Below are positions 1-6,388 of a stretch of 7,007 nt of DNA, one piece after another. The stretch covers positions 858 to 7,864 of the forward strand of contig CAKXKM010000081.1 of NCBI GenBank assembly GCA_934876235.1, in the 5' to 3' direction. Below the pieces are notes generated by a model, which did not search any database, was not told the origin of the DNA, and worked only from the letters and a program-made list of their open reading frames with translations. A program made the position numbers and the translations under genes. This stretch comes from Collinsella sp. AF02-46-1. Lineage in GTDB: Bacteria; Actinomycetota; Coriobacteriia; Coriobacteriales; Coriobacteriaceae. Positions within the stretch are counted from its first letter, which is position 1, and each line of letters begins with the position of its first letter.

Positions 1-2934
1 CTGCGACCGCTGGAGCGTCAGGTCGATCGCGCGCGCAAGTATAAAGAGCTGTCCTCGCGCGCGAACGAGCTTACGCAGATGCTGGCTGTCGACGAGCTGC
101 GTTCGCTGCAGTCGCAGTGGAACGACTTGGAGAGCCGCTCCAAGGAAGGTGCCGCCGAGCTGGAGCTTGCGCAGTACCGCTTGGGCGAAAAGGAACGCGA
201 GCTCGAGAAGCTCCAGGTCATGCTCGAGGAAAAGGGCCTGTTTGTGGGCGATCTGGGCGAGCAGCGCCGCCATATGCAAGACGTGGTCGGCCGCATTAAC
301 TCCGATATGCGCCTGCTCGAGGAAAAGGGCCACAACATGGTGTCGCGCCTGTCCGACATGCGCGGCCAGATCTCGAGCTCCGAGCATCAGCGTCGTCGCG
401 TGGTAGAGGAGCTCGAGGACGCGCGTGCGCAGCTTGAGGAAGTGACCGGCGCGCACATGCAGGCCCAGGAGGACGTTGACGCCGCTGGTCCTGCCGCCGC
501 TCAGCTCCACGAGCGGCGCGTGACGCTCGACAATCAGATTTCGCAGCTTACGCGTGAGCAACGCGATGTGCAGCGTGTGGCCGATAACGCGGCGCTCGAA
601 CTCGCCAAGGTGAAGGACTCGCTGAGCAACGCCGAGGTCGAGGACAACATGTACGCCTCACGCCTGGAGCAGATCGACGAGCAGCTCGAGGAAGTCACGG
701 CCTCACTCGAGAGCCGTCGCGACCGCGCCGAGGAGCTTGAGGGTGCACTCGATCAGGCCCGTCAAGCCCAGATTGATGCGCGCGAGGCTACCGAGGTCGC
801 CCGTGCAGCCCTTAAGGACCTGCGTGCCCGCGAGAGCGAGGCGCGCAACAAACTGTCCGAGGTGCGCTCGGAGCTTGCCAGCCAAAAGAAGCTCGATGCC
901 CGCATGGCTGACAGCTCGCCGCTGGTGAGCCGTCTGATGGGTGCGCTGGGCGACGATGTCTCGGGTCGTCTGGGCGACGTGCTCGAGGCCCCGCGTGAGC
1001 TTGAGGGCCTGGTTGAGCAATTGCTCGCCGGCGATATCGATGCGCTGCTGTTCGACGATGCGTCCGCGCTTGAGCGTGCCGGTCGTGCCGCTCTGGACCA
1101 GAAGAAGGCCTCGGGCGAGGCGCTGCTGGTCGCGCGCGGTGTGAGCGCCTCCGCTGCCGCTAAGGGCGCTGCCGGTTCCCGCCTGGTCGATCGCCTGTCC
1201 GTACGCGCCGGCTATGGCCCGGTTGTCGAGGCGCTGCTCGGCGGCTATTACGTTGTCGACGACTTGGCGGCTGCGCTGGCCGCGCCTGTCGTTGACGGCG
1301 TGACTTACGTGACCCCCGATGGCGCCCGCGTTGCCTGCGGCGGCCTGGTGCGTGTGGGGCTCGACGCCGGCGAGGCTTCGGGTGCTTTGGAGCGCAAGCG
1401 TCGCATTCGCGAGCTGGAGGGCCTGGAGCCTGATCTGGCTGCTGTGTTTGAGCATGTGTCGGATCAGGTCGTCGAGGCCAATGCGGCCGTCGAAGAGGCG
1501 CGTGCCGCTGAGGGCGATGCCGCCGGCGAGATCGCCCGTCTTGAGGGCGAGCGCCGCTCGCTGCTCTCCGAGATTGGCCGCCTGGAGCAAAGCGCCAACA
1601 ACGCCGAGGTCGAGCGCGTGCGCATCTCCAAGCGCCGCGAGCAGGCCGCCGAGGCCGTTCGCGCTGCGCGCCCGCGCGTGGACGAGCTCACCCGTTCGCG
1701 GGACGAGGCCCGTGCGCAGGCAAGCGACCTGGGCCTTCAGATTGCCGAGGCCAATGACGAGCTCGACCGCGTTCGCCGTGACGATTCTGAGGCTGCCGGT
1801 AAGCTCGCCGATGCCAAGGTCCGCCTAGCCCAGACGAGCGAGCGCCTTCGTTCTCTGAAGGGCCGTGTACCCGATCTGGAGCATCGCCTGGAGGGCATCG
1901 ACCGCCGTATCCGCGGAACACGCCAGGCTTCGCGCTCACTCGAGCTGCTGCGCCTGCGCGTCGATCCCATGCACGAGCGCTATTCGGCCCTGCTGGAGCG
2001 CGCGTCGGATTGGGCAGCGCGTCTGCGTGACCAGGCCTCTCTGGAGGAGGCGGACTCTGCTTCGCTCAAGAAGACCATCGAGGATGCCAAGGCAGAGGTT
2101 GCCCGCGCTAAGGAGAAGGTCGATACCGCCACCGCCACGCAAAACGAGTTTAAGGTCGCGCGTGGCAAGCTCGAGGTGCAGGTAGAGGCCGCCATTAAGG
2201 CCATTACCGCCGATGGCAACACGGTACTCGAGGAAGCGCTTATGCTTCCTGCGCCCACGGACCGCGATGCCGCCGAGCGCGAGCTCAACCAGCTTGTGCG
2301 CCAGATCAACAACCTTGGTCCCGTGAACCAAGTTGCCATGGAGGAGTACGAGCAGCTCAAGCGCCGCGCTGACTACATCGAGGAGCAGCTGGCCGATCTG
2401 GAGAGCGCGCGTAAGGCGCTCACCAAGATCACGGTGGCCATTGATCGCAAGATGCGCAAGGCGTTTCTGGTGACGTTTGAGAAGGTCGACGCGAACTTCC
2501 GCGAGATCTTCGCTATGCTGTTCCCGGGTGGCCAGGCTCATCTGGAGATGACCGATCCCGAGCATCCGGCCGAGACGGGTATCGAGGTCGTGGCGCAGCC
2601 GCGCGGCAAGCGCATCACCAAGATGATGCTCATGTCGGGCGGCGAGAAGAGTCTGACGGCGCTCGCCCTGCTCTTTGCCGTGTATCGCACGCGCACGGTG
2701 CCGTTCTATGTGCTGGACGAGGTCGAGGCGGCTCTCGATGACGCTAACCTGTCCAAGCTCATCGATGCGCTCGACGTGTTACGTTCCGATACGCAGCTCT
2801 TGGTTATCTCGCATCAGCGCCGTACTATGGAGGACGCTGACGTTCTCTACGGCGTCTCGATGCAAGCCGACGGCGTCAGCCGCGTCGTCTCGCAAAAACT
2901 CGATCGCGAAACCGGAAAGGTCGTGAATGCATAA
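1..2934 (+). CDS. smc: Chromosome segregation ATPase SMC, 5' end outside window
   Basis: This is the structural-maintenance-of-chromosomes ATPase, which works as a dimer with ScpA/ScpB to organise and segregate the chromosome. The frame is open from base 1, so the start lies upstream; 977 residues are visible of a family usually near 1,150-1,200. The N-terminal head with Walker A is therefore missing because of the window edge, not mutation. Visible residues start with LRPLERQ, typical of the first coiled-coil arm, which runs to about residue 300. The globular hinge spans about 302-460 (GRLGDVLEAP near its start, a Gly-rich CGGLVRVG near its end, then LERKRRIRELE). A second long coiled coil follows to about 800. 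The C-terminal head has the ABC signature MSGGEKS (878-884) and Walker B FYVLDEVEAALDDAN with Asp906/Glu907. The stop codon overlaps the ftsY start. Identification is firm. Confidence 0.97.
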   Translation: MRPLERQVDRARKYKELSSRANELTQMLAVDELRSLQSQWNDLESRSKEGAAELELAQYRLGEKERELEKLQVMLEEKGLFVGDLGEQRRHMQDVVGRINSDMRLLEEKGHNMVSRLSDMRGQISSSEHQRRRVVEELEDARAQLEEVTGAHMQAQEDVDAAGPAAAQLHERRVTLDNQISQLTREQRDVQRVADNAALELAKVKDSLSNAEVEDNMYASRLEQIDEQLEEVTASLESRRDRAEELEGALDQARQAQIDAREATEVARAALKDLRARESEARNKLSEVRSELASQKKLDARMADSSPLVSRLMGALGDDVSGRLGDVLEAPRELEGLVEQLLAGDIDALLFDDASALERAGRAALDQKKASGEALLVARGVSASAAAKGAAGSRLVDRLSVRAGYGPVVEALLGGYYVVDDLAAALAAPVVDGVTYVTPDGARVACGGLVRVGLDAGEASGALERKRRIRELEGLEPDLAAVFEHVSDQVVEANAAVEEARAAEGDAAGEIARLEGERRSLLSEIGRLEQSANNAEVERVRISKRREQAAEAVRAARPRVDELTRSRDEARAQASDLGLQIAEANDELDRVRRDDSEAAGKLADAKVRLAQTSERLRSLKGRVPDLEHRLEGIDRRIRGTRQASRSLELLRLRVDPMHERYSALLERASDWAARLRDQASLEEADSASLKKTIEDAKAEVARAKEKVDTATATQNEFKVARGKLEVQVEAAIKAITADGNTVLEEALMLPAPTDRDAAERELNQLVRQINNLGPVNQVAMEEYEQLKRRADYIEEQLADLESARKALTKITVAIDRKMRKAFLVTFEKVDANFREIFAMLFPGGQAHLEMTDPEHPAETGIEVVAQPRGKRITKMMLMSGGEKSLTALALLFAVYRTRTVPFYVLDEVEAALDDANLSKLIDALDVLRSDTQLLVISHQRRTMEDADVLYGVSMQADGVSRVVSQKLDRETGKVVNA

Positions 2935-3851
2935 TGGGATTCTTTGACGCTCTCTCGCGCGGACTTGAGCGCAGCCGCGAGGCCCTCAACGAGGTCTTCT
3001 ACTTTGGCGGCGAGGTCGACGAGGATTTTTGGGAGGACCTTGAGGACACCCTCGTTATGGGTGACATGGGTGCCGAGGTCGCCATTCAGGTCTCCGATGA
3101 CCTGCGCGAGACAGCCGCCAAGAAGAACCTCAAGACCGCTCCGCAGCTTCGCCGCGCTCTGGCCGAGCAGCTTGAGCAGCACTTTGTGCCCATCGAGCGC
3201 GATCCGTTCTCCGATACGCCGAGCTGCGTGCTGTTTGTGGGCATCAACGGTGCCGGCAAGACCACGACGGTCGGCAAGATTGCGAGCGCCATGGCTTCCC
3301 GCGGCAAGAATGTCGTGATCGGTTCGGCCGATACCTTCCGCGCCGCCGCCATCGAGCAGCTCGATGTGTGGGGCCAGCGCGCCGGTGTTCCCGTCATCAA
3401 GCGCGACCGCGGCTCCGACCCGGCGAGCGTTTGTTACGACGTGCTCGACGAGGCCGACAGGCGCGGCAGCGACCTGGTGCTCATCGATACCGCCGGCCGT
3501 CTGCACACGAGCCCCGAGCTCATGCGCGAGCTCGCCAAGGTGGTCAATGTGACCCGTAAGCGCGCCGCCAATATGGCCGCCGGTCCCATGCCGGTCTCGG
3601 TCGTGCTTGTGATCGATGCCGCCACTGGTCAGAACGGTCTGAACCAGGCGCTCGAGTTTAACGAGGCGCTGGGCCTGGACGGTATTATCATGACTAAGCT
3701 GGACGGCACGGCTAAGGGCGGTATAGCCATGGCCGTGGCCGAGAAGCTCAAGCTCCCGATCCTTCGCATCGGCGTGGGCGAGCAGGTCGATGATCTGCAG
3801 GAGTTTAACGCCAAAGATTTCTGCCGCGCCCTGGTGGGCGAGTCCAATTAA
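2934..3851 (+). CDS. ftsY: Signal recognition particle receptor GTPase FtsY
   Basis: FtsY is the membrane-associated SRP receptor that pairs with Ffh to deliver ribosomes making membrane proteins to the Sec translocon. The 305 residues comprise an N-terminal amphipathic helix (MGFFDALSRGLERS), the N domain to about 90, and the SRP-type GTPase (G) domain. All GTPase motifs are visible: P-loop GINGAGKT 103-110, DTFRAAA 133-139, DTAGRLH 185-191, TKLDGTAKGG 254-263 and GVGEQVDDLQEF 280-291. It is short relative to E. coli FtsY because the acidic A domain is absent, which is normal in many Gram-positives; membrane contact presumably relies on the first helix. The ATG shares one base with the smc stop (TAATG), suggesting translational coupling; the nearest purine-rich stretch (GGAAAGG, 2914-2920) is rather far for a good Shine-Dalgarno. 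ffh follows after 10 bases, so receptor and particle protein are probably co-transcribed. Confidence 0.97.
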   Translation: MGFFDALSRGLERSREALNEVFYFGGEVDEDFWEDLEDTLVMGDMGAEVAIQVSDDLRETAAKKNLKTAPQLRRALAEQLEQHFVPIERDPFSDTPSCVLFVGINGAGKTTTVGKIASAMASRGKNVVIGSADTFRAAAIEQLDVWGQRAGVPVIKRDRGSDPASVCYDVLDEADRRGSDLVLIDTAGRLHTSPELMRELAKVVNVTRKRAANMAAGPMPVSVVLVIDAATGQNGLNQALEFNEALGLDGIIMTKLDGTAKGGIAMAVAEKLKLPILRIGVGEQVDDLQEFNAKDFCRALVGESN

Positions 3852-3855
3852 GGAG
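3850..3855 (+). promoter_or_regulatory. Ribosome binding site of ffh
   Basis: AAGGAG overlaps the ftsY TAA stop and lies six bases before the GTG at 3862. It supports that GTG as the ffh start, since the protein begins MFDSLSDRLN exactly where Ffh proteins normally do. Its overlap with the ftsY stop is consistent with coupled translation of the two GTPases. Confidence 0.8.
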
Positions 3856-3861
3856 TGACTA

Positions 3862-5337
3862 GTGTTTGATTCCCTGAGCGATCGCCTCAACGACACATTT
3901 GACCGCCTGCGTGGCAAGGGTAAGCTGACCGAGGCCGACATCACCTCGGCCATGCGCGATATTCGCATGGCGCTGCTCGAAGCCGACGTCAACTTTAAGG
4001 TTGTCAAGGAGTTCGTCGCCAAGACCAAGGAGCGCTGTATGACCGCCGAGGTCATGGAGTCGCTGTCGCCGGCGCAAAACGTCGTCAAGATCGTGCTCGA
4101 CGAGCTTACCGAGATGCTCGGCTCCACCGAGAGCAAGCTCGTTTTTAGTAACCGCATTCCTAATGTCATCATGCTCGTGGGCCTGCAGGGCTCCGGTAAG
4201 ACCACGGCTGCCGTAAAGCTTGCCTACCTGCTCAAGAAGCAGGGCCGCTCGCCGCTGCTCGCCGCGTGCGACGTCTACCGTCCCGCTGCTGCCGACCAGC
4301 TTGCCACGCTCGGTGGCGAGATCGGCGTGCCGGTCTTCCGCGGTGACGGCGAGCACCCGGTCGACATCGCCAAGGGCGCCATCCAGGAGGCCGTCGACCA
4401 CCTGCGTGACGTGGTCATCGTCGATACTGCCGGACGTCTTCAGATCGACGAGCAGATGATGCAGGAGGCCGTGGACATCAAGAAGGCCGTCAAGCCCGAT
4501 CAAGTGCTGATGGTCGTCGATGCCATGACCGGCCAGGATATCGTCAACGTGGTCTCGACGTTTGCCGAGCGCACCGACTTTGACGGCGTGATCATCTCCA
4601 AGCTCGACGGCGATGCCCGTGGCGGCGGCGCGCTTTCCGTGCGCCAGGTGACCGGCAAGCCCATCAAATTCGTGAGCATGGGCGAGAAGCCCGATTCGCT
4701 GGAGCCGTTCTATCCCGATCGCATGGCCAAGCGTATTCTGGGTATGGGCGACGTCGTCGGTATTATCGAGAAGGCCCAGGAGGCAGCCGATGCCGAGCAG
4801 CTTGAGGCCGCCGAGCGCATGCTGCGCGAGGGCTTTACCATGAACGACATGCTGGACCAGATGAAAGCCGTTAAGAAGATGGGCGGCATGAAGGGCATTC
4901 TCGGCATGCTCCCCGGTGGCCAGCGCGCGCTCAACCAGATGGGCGGCAACCTGGACGAGGGCATCTTCGACAAGAACGAGGCCATCATTATGTCGATGAC
5001 CAAGGAGGAACGCCTGCGCCCCTCCATCATCAACGGCCAGCGTCGCGCTCGCATTGCCAAGGGCGCCGGCGTGACCCCCACCGAGGTCAACAGCCTTATG
5101 AAGCAGTGGGGCGAGATGAACAAGATGATGGGACGCATGCGCACGATGGCTAATCAGGCGCAGGCCGGCGGCAAGAAGGGCAAAAAGGGCAAGAAGGGCA
5201 AGAAGATGCGCATGCCCAATATCCCTGGCCTGGACGCTATGGGTCTGGGCAGTATGGGCGGCCTGGGTACGGGCGGTCCCAAGTCCGATATGGAGCTGCT
5301 GCGCCAGATGGAAGCGCAGATGCGTAATAAGAAATAG
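3862..5337 (+). CDS. ffh: Signal recognition particle protein Ffh
   Basis: Ffh binds 4.5S/SRP RNA and hydrophobic signal sequences emerging from ribosomes, then docks with FtsY. The 491-residue protein starts with GTG. The N domain covers about 1-95. The G domain has P-loop GLQGSGKTT 107-115, DVYRPAA 137-143, DTAGRL 188-193 and SKLDGDARGG 246-255, ending in EPFYPDRMAKRILGMGD. The Met-rich M domain follows from about 300 to 430: the signal-peptide finger loop includes MKAVKKMGGMKGILGMLPG, and the RNA-binding helix region is SIINGQRRARIAKGAGVTPTEVN (388-410). The C-terminus is longer than in E. coli (453 residues): four GKK repeats (437-448), a Gly/Met-rich stretch, and a short helical end. No SRP RNA gene was recognised in the window. 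A terminator lies directly downstream, so ffh is the last gene of its transcript. Confidence 0.98.
   Translation: MFDSLSDRLNDTFDRLRGKGKLTEADITSAMRDIRMALLEADVNFKVVKEFVAKTKERCMTAEVMESLSPAQNVVKIVLDELTEMLGSTESKLVFSNRIPNVIMLVGLQGSGKTTAAVKLAYLLKKQGRSPLLAACDVYRPAAADQLATLGGEIGVPVFRGDGEHPVDIAKGAIQEAVDHLRDVVIVDTAGRLQIDEQMMQEAVDIKKAVKPDQVLMVVDAMTGQDIVNVVSTFAERTDFDGVIISKLDGDARGGGALSVRQVTGKPIKFVSMGEKPDSLEPFYPDRMAKRILGMGDVVGIIEKAQEAADAEQLEAAERMLREGFTMNDMLDQMKAVKKMGGMKGILGMLPGGQRALNQMGGNLDEGIFDKNEAIIMSMTKEERLRPSIINGQRRARIAKGAGVTPTEVNSLMKQWGEMNKMMGRMRTMANQAQAGGKKGKKGKKGKKMRMPNIPGLDAMGLGSMGGLGTGGPKSDMELLRQMEAQMRNKK
5170..5205 (+). repeat. Four-copy 9-base tandem repeat in the ffh 3' end
   Basis: Four in-frame copies of GGCAAGAAG (one copy with AAA for the first Lys) encode GKKGKKGKKGKK, residues 437-448 of Ffh. 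The repeat gives a basic, flexible linker after the M domain. Lys/Gly-rich tails are common in Ffh from Gram-positive bacteria; this one may touch SRP RNA or the ribosome, which is inference. Tandem 9-mers can change copy number without breaking the frame. Confidence 0.8.
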
Positions 5338-5353
5338 AGCTGTAATTCCAGCT
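5338..5353 (+). other. Small hairpin immediately after the ffh stop
   Basis: AGCTG (5338-5342) and CAGCT (5349-5353) can form a perfect five-base-pair stem around a six-base TAATTC loop, directly after the TAG stop. It has no T-tract and is too weak to be a terminator alone. It sits just upstream of the main terminator hairpin and may be incidental. Confidence 0.35.
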
Positions 5354-5360
5354 TGATATG

Positions 5361-5400
5361 GCAAAGGCCACTCGGAAGCTACCGGGTGGCCTTTGTTGTT
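5361..5400 (+). terminator. Intrinsic terminator of the smc-ftsY-ffh transcript
   Basis: AAAGGCCACTCGG (5363-5375) pairs with CCGGGTGGCCTTT (5382-5394) over 13 base pairs with one G-U, closing a six-base AAGCTA loop. The pair C5362-G5395 can extend the stem. The + strand continues as TTTGTTGTT, a T-rich tail, so termination is expected for transcripts coming from ffh. Read from the other strand the tail is TTTGCCATATC, a much poorer T-tract, so it is at best a weak terminator for the convergent DUF134-NifX gene ending at 5458. No other terminator for that gene was seen between 5395 and 5457. Confidence 0.88.
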
Positions 5401-5457
5401 GGCTTTGATTGTTGGATTGCGTTCAGTATCGCGCCCCGAGCTCGCGGTGCCGTGCCG

Positions 5458-6222
5458 TTAGTGGCATCCGCAGCCCTCGTGGCCCTCGTGCTCGTGATGG
5501 CCGTGGCAGCCGCAGGACTCGCCATGTTCGTGGGCGTGGTCGTGGTCATGGCCGTGGCAGCCGCACGTGGCCTCGCCGTTCTGTGCGAGCGTTCCGGCGA
5601 TAAGGGCCTCGACACAAGCGTCGCAGCTGCCCTGAGCTCCTGCGTACACCGTGATGCCGGCTTGGGCAAGCGCGTTGATGGCGCCACCGCCGATGCCGCC
5701 GCAGATGAGCGTGTCCACGCCACCGTTGGCGAGCAGGCCCGCAAGGGCACCGTGGCCGGTGCCGTCGGTGCCCACGACCTGCTCGTTGAGTACCTTGCCA
5801 TCCTGAATGTCGTAGATCTTGAACTGCTCGCTGCGGCCAAAGTGCATAAAGATGTTGCCGTTGTCGTACGTGGTTGCCACCCTCATGGTGTCGACCTCCT
5901 TTGCTGGCCATACGGCCGTTGCCGTGGTAATGGGGGAGTACGCAATATTGCCGCCTTCGATGATGAGCGCCCGACCATTGACCAACGCGTTTGCCACCTT
6001 GCGATGCGCGCGGCTGCAAATAGCCGCCACCGTGGCGCGCGCGATACCCATCTGCTGTGCGACTGCCTCTTGGTTAAGGCCTTCCAGGTCGCACAGGCGC
6101 AGCGCCTCGAGTTCGTCGACCGTCATGTCGATGGCGTCTCCGCTGGCTAGGCCGTCAGGGGTAAAGCCGCGGTATTCGGGGATGATCCCGACGCGGCGCA
6201 GTTTTTCGCGTCTTCCTGCCAT
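5458..6222 (-). CDS. DUF134 HTH / NifX-like metal-cluster protein with Cys/His-rich tail
   Basis: The protein has 254 residues in three parts. Residues 1-92 match DUF134, a predicted DNA-binding family: RRVGIIPEYRGFTP, then LTVDELEALRL-like MTVDELEALRLCDLEGL and a sigma-like helix-turn-helix at about 49-75, ending VNGRALIIEGGN. After a linker (about 93-112), residues 113-214 match the dinitrogenase iron-molybdenum cofactor (NifX/NifB-C/NafY-type) domain: MRVATTYDNGNIFMHFGRSEQFKIYD, GTGHGALAGLL, CGGIGGGA (174-181) and CDAC (200-203). Residues 215-254 form a tail with 12 His and 6 Cys, including CGCH at 220, 237 and 251, likely to bind metal ions. No nitrogenase genes are nearby, so a role in nitrogen fixation is not implied; proteins of this type are widespread in anaerobes with unknown function. 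AAGGAG lies five bases before the ATG. A regulator with a metal or Fe-S sensing domain is the best inference. Confidence 0.93.
   Translation of the reverse strand: MAGRREKLRRVGIIPEYRGFTPDGLASGDAIDMTVDELEALRLCDLEGLNQEAVAQQMGIARATVAAICSRAHRKVANALVNGRALIIEGGNIAYSPITTATAVWPAKEVDTMRVATTYDNGNIFMHFGRSEQFKIYDIQDGKVLNEQVVGTDGTGHGALAGLLANGGVDTLICGGIGGGAINALAQAGITVYAGAQGSCDACVEALIAGTLAQNGEATCGCHGHDHDHAHEHGESCGCHGHHEHEGHEGCGCH
5497..5565 (-). repeat. 18-base direct repeat encoding the CGCHGH motifs
   Basis: The + strand sequence ATGGCCGTGGCAGCCGCA occurs twice, at 5497-5514 and 5548-5565, 51 bases apart. On the coding strand both copies encode CGCHGH (residues 220-225 and 237-242). A diverged third copy near 5461-5475 encodes the terminal CGCH. 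The phase is exactly 17 codons, suggesting that the metal-binding tail grew by in-frame duplication. Confidence 0.85.
5884..5902 (-). promoter_or_regulatory. Internal Shine-Dalgarno and start codon before the NifX-like domain
   Basis: Reading the - strand, AAAGGAGGTC (5902 down to 5893) precedes an in-frame ATG (5886-5884, Met113) with eight bases between AGGAGG and the ATG. This is a better ribosome binding site than the one at the gene's own start. The ATG coincides with the usual first residue of free-standing NifX-like proteins (MRVATTYDNG resembles MKIAVPYENG). A second product of 142 residues, the metal domain plus tail without the DNA-binding domain, is therefore possible. The same bases encode AKEV, whose preferred codons in a GC-rich genome happen to spell this motif, so chance is not excluded. 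Confidence 0.55.
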
Positions 6223-6227
6223 GTGCT

Positions 6228-6233
6228 CTCCTT
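6228..6233 (-). promoter_or_regulatory. Ribosome binding site of the DUF134-NifX gene
   Basis: On the - strand AAGGAG lies five bases (AGCAC) before the ATG at 6222. It supports that start, which also yields the N-terminus expected for DUF134 (basic residues followed by RRVGIIPE). Confidence 0.75.
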
Positions 6234-6236
6234 ATC

Positions 6237-6248
6237 TGACATATGTCA
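6237..6248. promoter_or_regulatory. Candidate operator A, 12-base perfect palindrome
   Basis: TGACATATGTCA is a perfect inverted repeat centred at 6242.5, just upstream of the DUF134-NifX ribosome binding site and close to the predicted transcription start. Its wider half-sites (TTATCTGACAT and, from the other strand, ATTGTTGACAT) resemble those of operator B. A protein bound here would block initiation or early elongation of the - strand gene. The link to a particular regulator is inference. Confidence 0.6.
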
Positions 6249-6253
6249 ACAAT

Positions 6254-6281
6254 AGAATAGCGAACGCGCAGATTTATGCAA
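6254..6281 (-). promoter_or_regulatory. Predicted promoter of the DUF134-NifX gene
   Basis: On the - strand, TTGCAT (6281-6276, four of six bases of the -35 consensus) is followed after 16 bases by TATTCT (6259-6254, four of six of the -10 consensus). Transcription would start near 6247, inside operator A, and the -35 box nearly touches operator B. The placement between two related palindromes adds support, but neither hexamer is strong. Confidence 0.45.
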
Positions 6282-6283
6282 TG

Positions 6284-6307
6284 AATTTCTGGCATATGAC
6301 AGAAATT
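6284..6307. promoter_or_regulatory. Candidate operator B, 24-base near-perfect palindrome
   Basis: An inverted repeat centred at 6295.5 has arms AATTTCTGNCAT and ATGNCAGAAATT; only the pair G6292/A6299 fails to match. It shares the CATATG core and CTGNCAT half-sites with operator A, 53 bases away, about five turns of DNA. It lies directly upstream of the predicted -35 of the DUF134-NifX promoter and about 40 bases upstream of the thyA -10, so it could affect either gene. It has no T-tract and lies between divergent genes, so it is not a terminator. Confidence 0.65.
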
Positions 6308-6325
6308 GTGGGCTTATGTTTGGGC

Positions 6326-6354
6326 TGTGGGGCCGCATGTGCCTGGGCTACAAT
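6326..6354 (+). promoter_or_regulatory. Possible thyA promoter
   Basis: TACAAT at 6349-6354 matches five of six bases of the -10 consensus and would start transcription near 6361, leaving a leader of about 28 bases before thyA. The 17-base-spaced -35 position (6326-6331, TGTGGG) is poor, so the promoter is either weak, activator-dependent, or misplaced. Confidence 0.4.
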
Positions 6355-6378
6355 GAATCTCGCTTATAGGCAACTGAC

Positions 6379-6384
6379 AGGAGG
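6379..6384 (+). promoter_or_regulatory. Ribosome binding site of thyA
   Basis: AGGAGG lies four bases before the ATG at 6389. The spacing is short but the match is complete, and the resulting protein starts where clostridial ThyA proteins do. The next in-frame ATG (Met11) has no comparable site. Confidence 0.75.
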
Positions 6385-6388
6385 GTCA

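Noticed and set aside
703..2565. Several antisense and alternate-frame open frames within smc
   Set aside because: All lie inside the coding region of SMC and have Arg/Ser/Ala-rich compositions typical of shadow translation.
2847..4205. 452-codon open frame on the - strand across smc, ftsY and ffh
   Set aside because: It spans three firmly identified genes in antisense and resembles no family; stop codons are rare in this frame because of codon bias.
3859..5364. 501-codon open frame on the - strand opposite ffh
   Set aside because: It mirrors ffh almost exactly, its protein is a low-complexity Leu/His/Ala-rich string with no recognisable domain, and ffh itself is certain. It is a GC-codon shadow.
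5363..5394. Bidirectional terminator serving both convergent genes
   Set aside because: The - strand tail after the stem has only three T residues before GCC, so efficient termination of the DUF134-NifX transcript is not supported, though weak activity remains possible.
5942..5951. Perfect 10-base palindrome GCAATATTGC upstream of the internal start
   Set aside because: It lies within coding sequence, has no partner copy, and does not resemble operators A or B; short palindromes of this size occur by chance.
5353..6150. 265-codon open frame on the + strand opposite the DUF134-NifX gene
   Set aside because: It starts inside the terminator hairpin, has no ribosome binding site, and its sequence is the complement of a clearly recognised protein.
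6244..6249. TTGACA on the - strand as a -35 box for the DUF134-NifX gene
   Set aside because: The matching -10 position would fall on GCACAT, overlapping the start codon, so no usable promoter results; the hexamer is better read as part of operator A.
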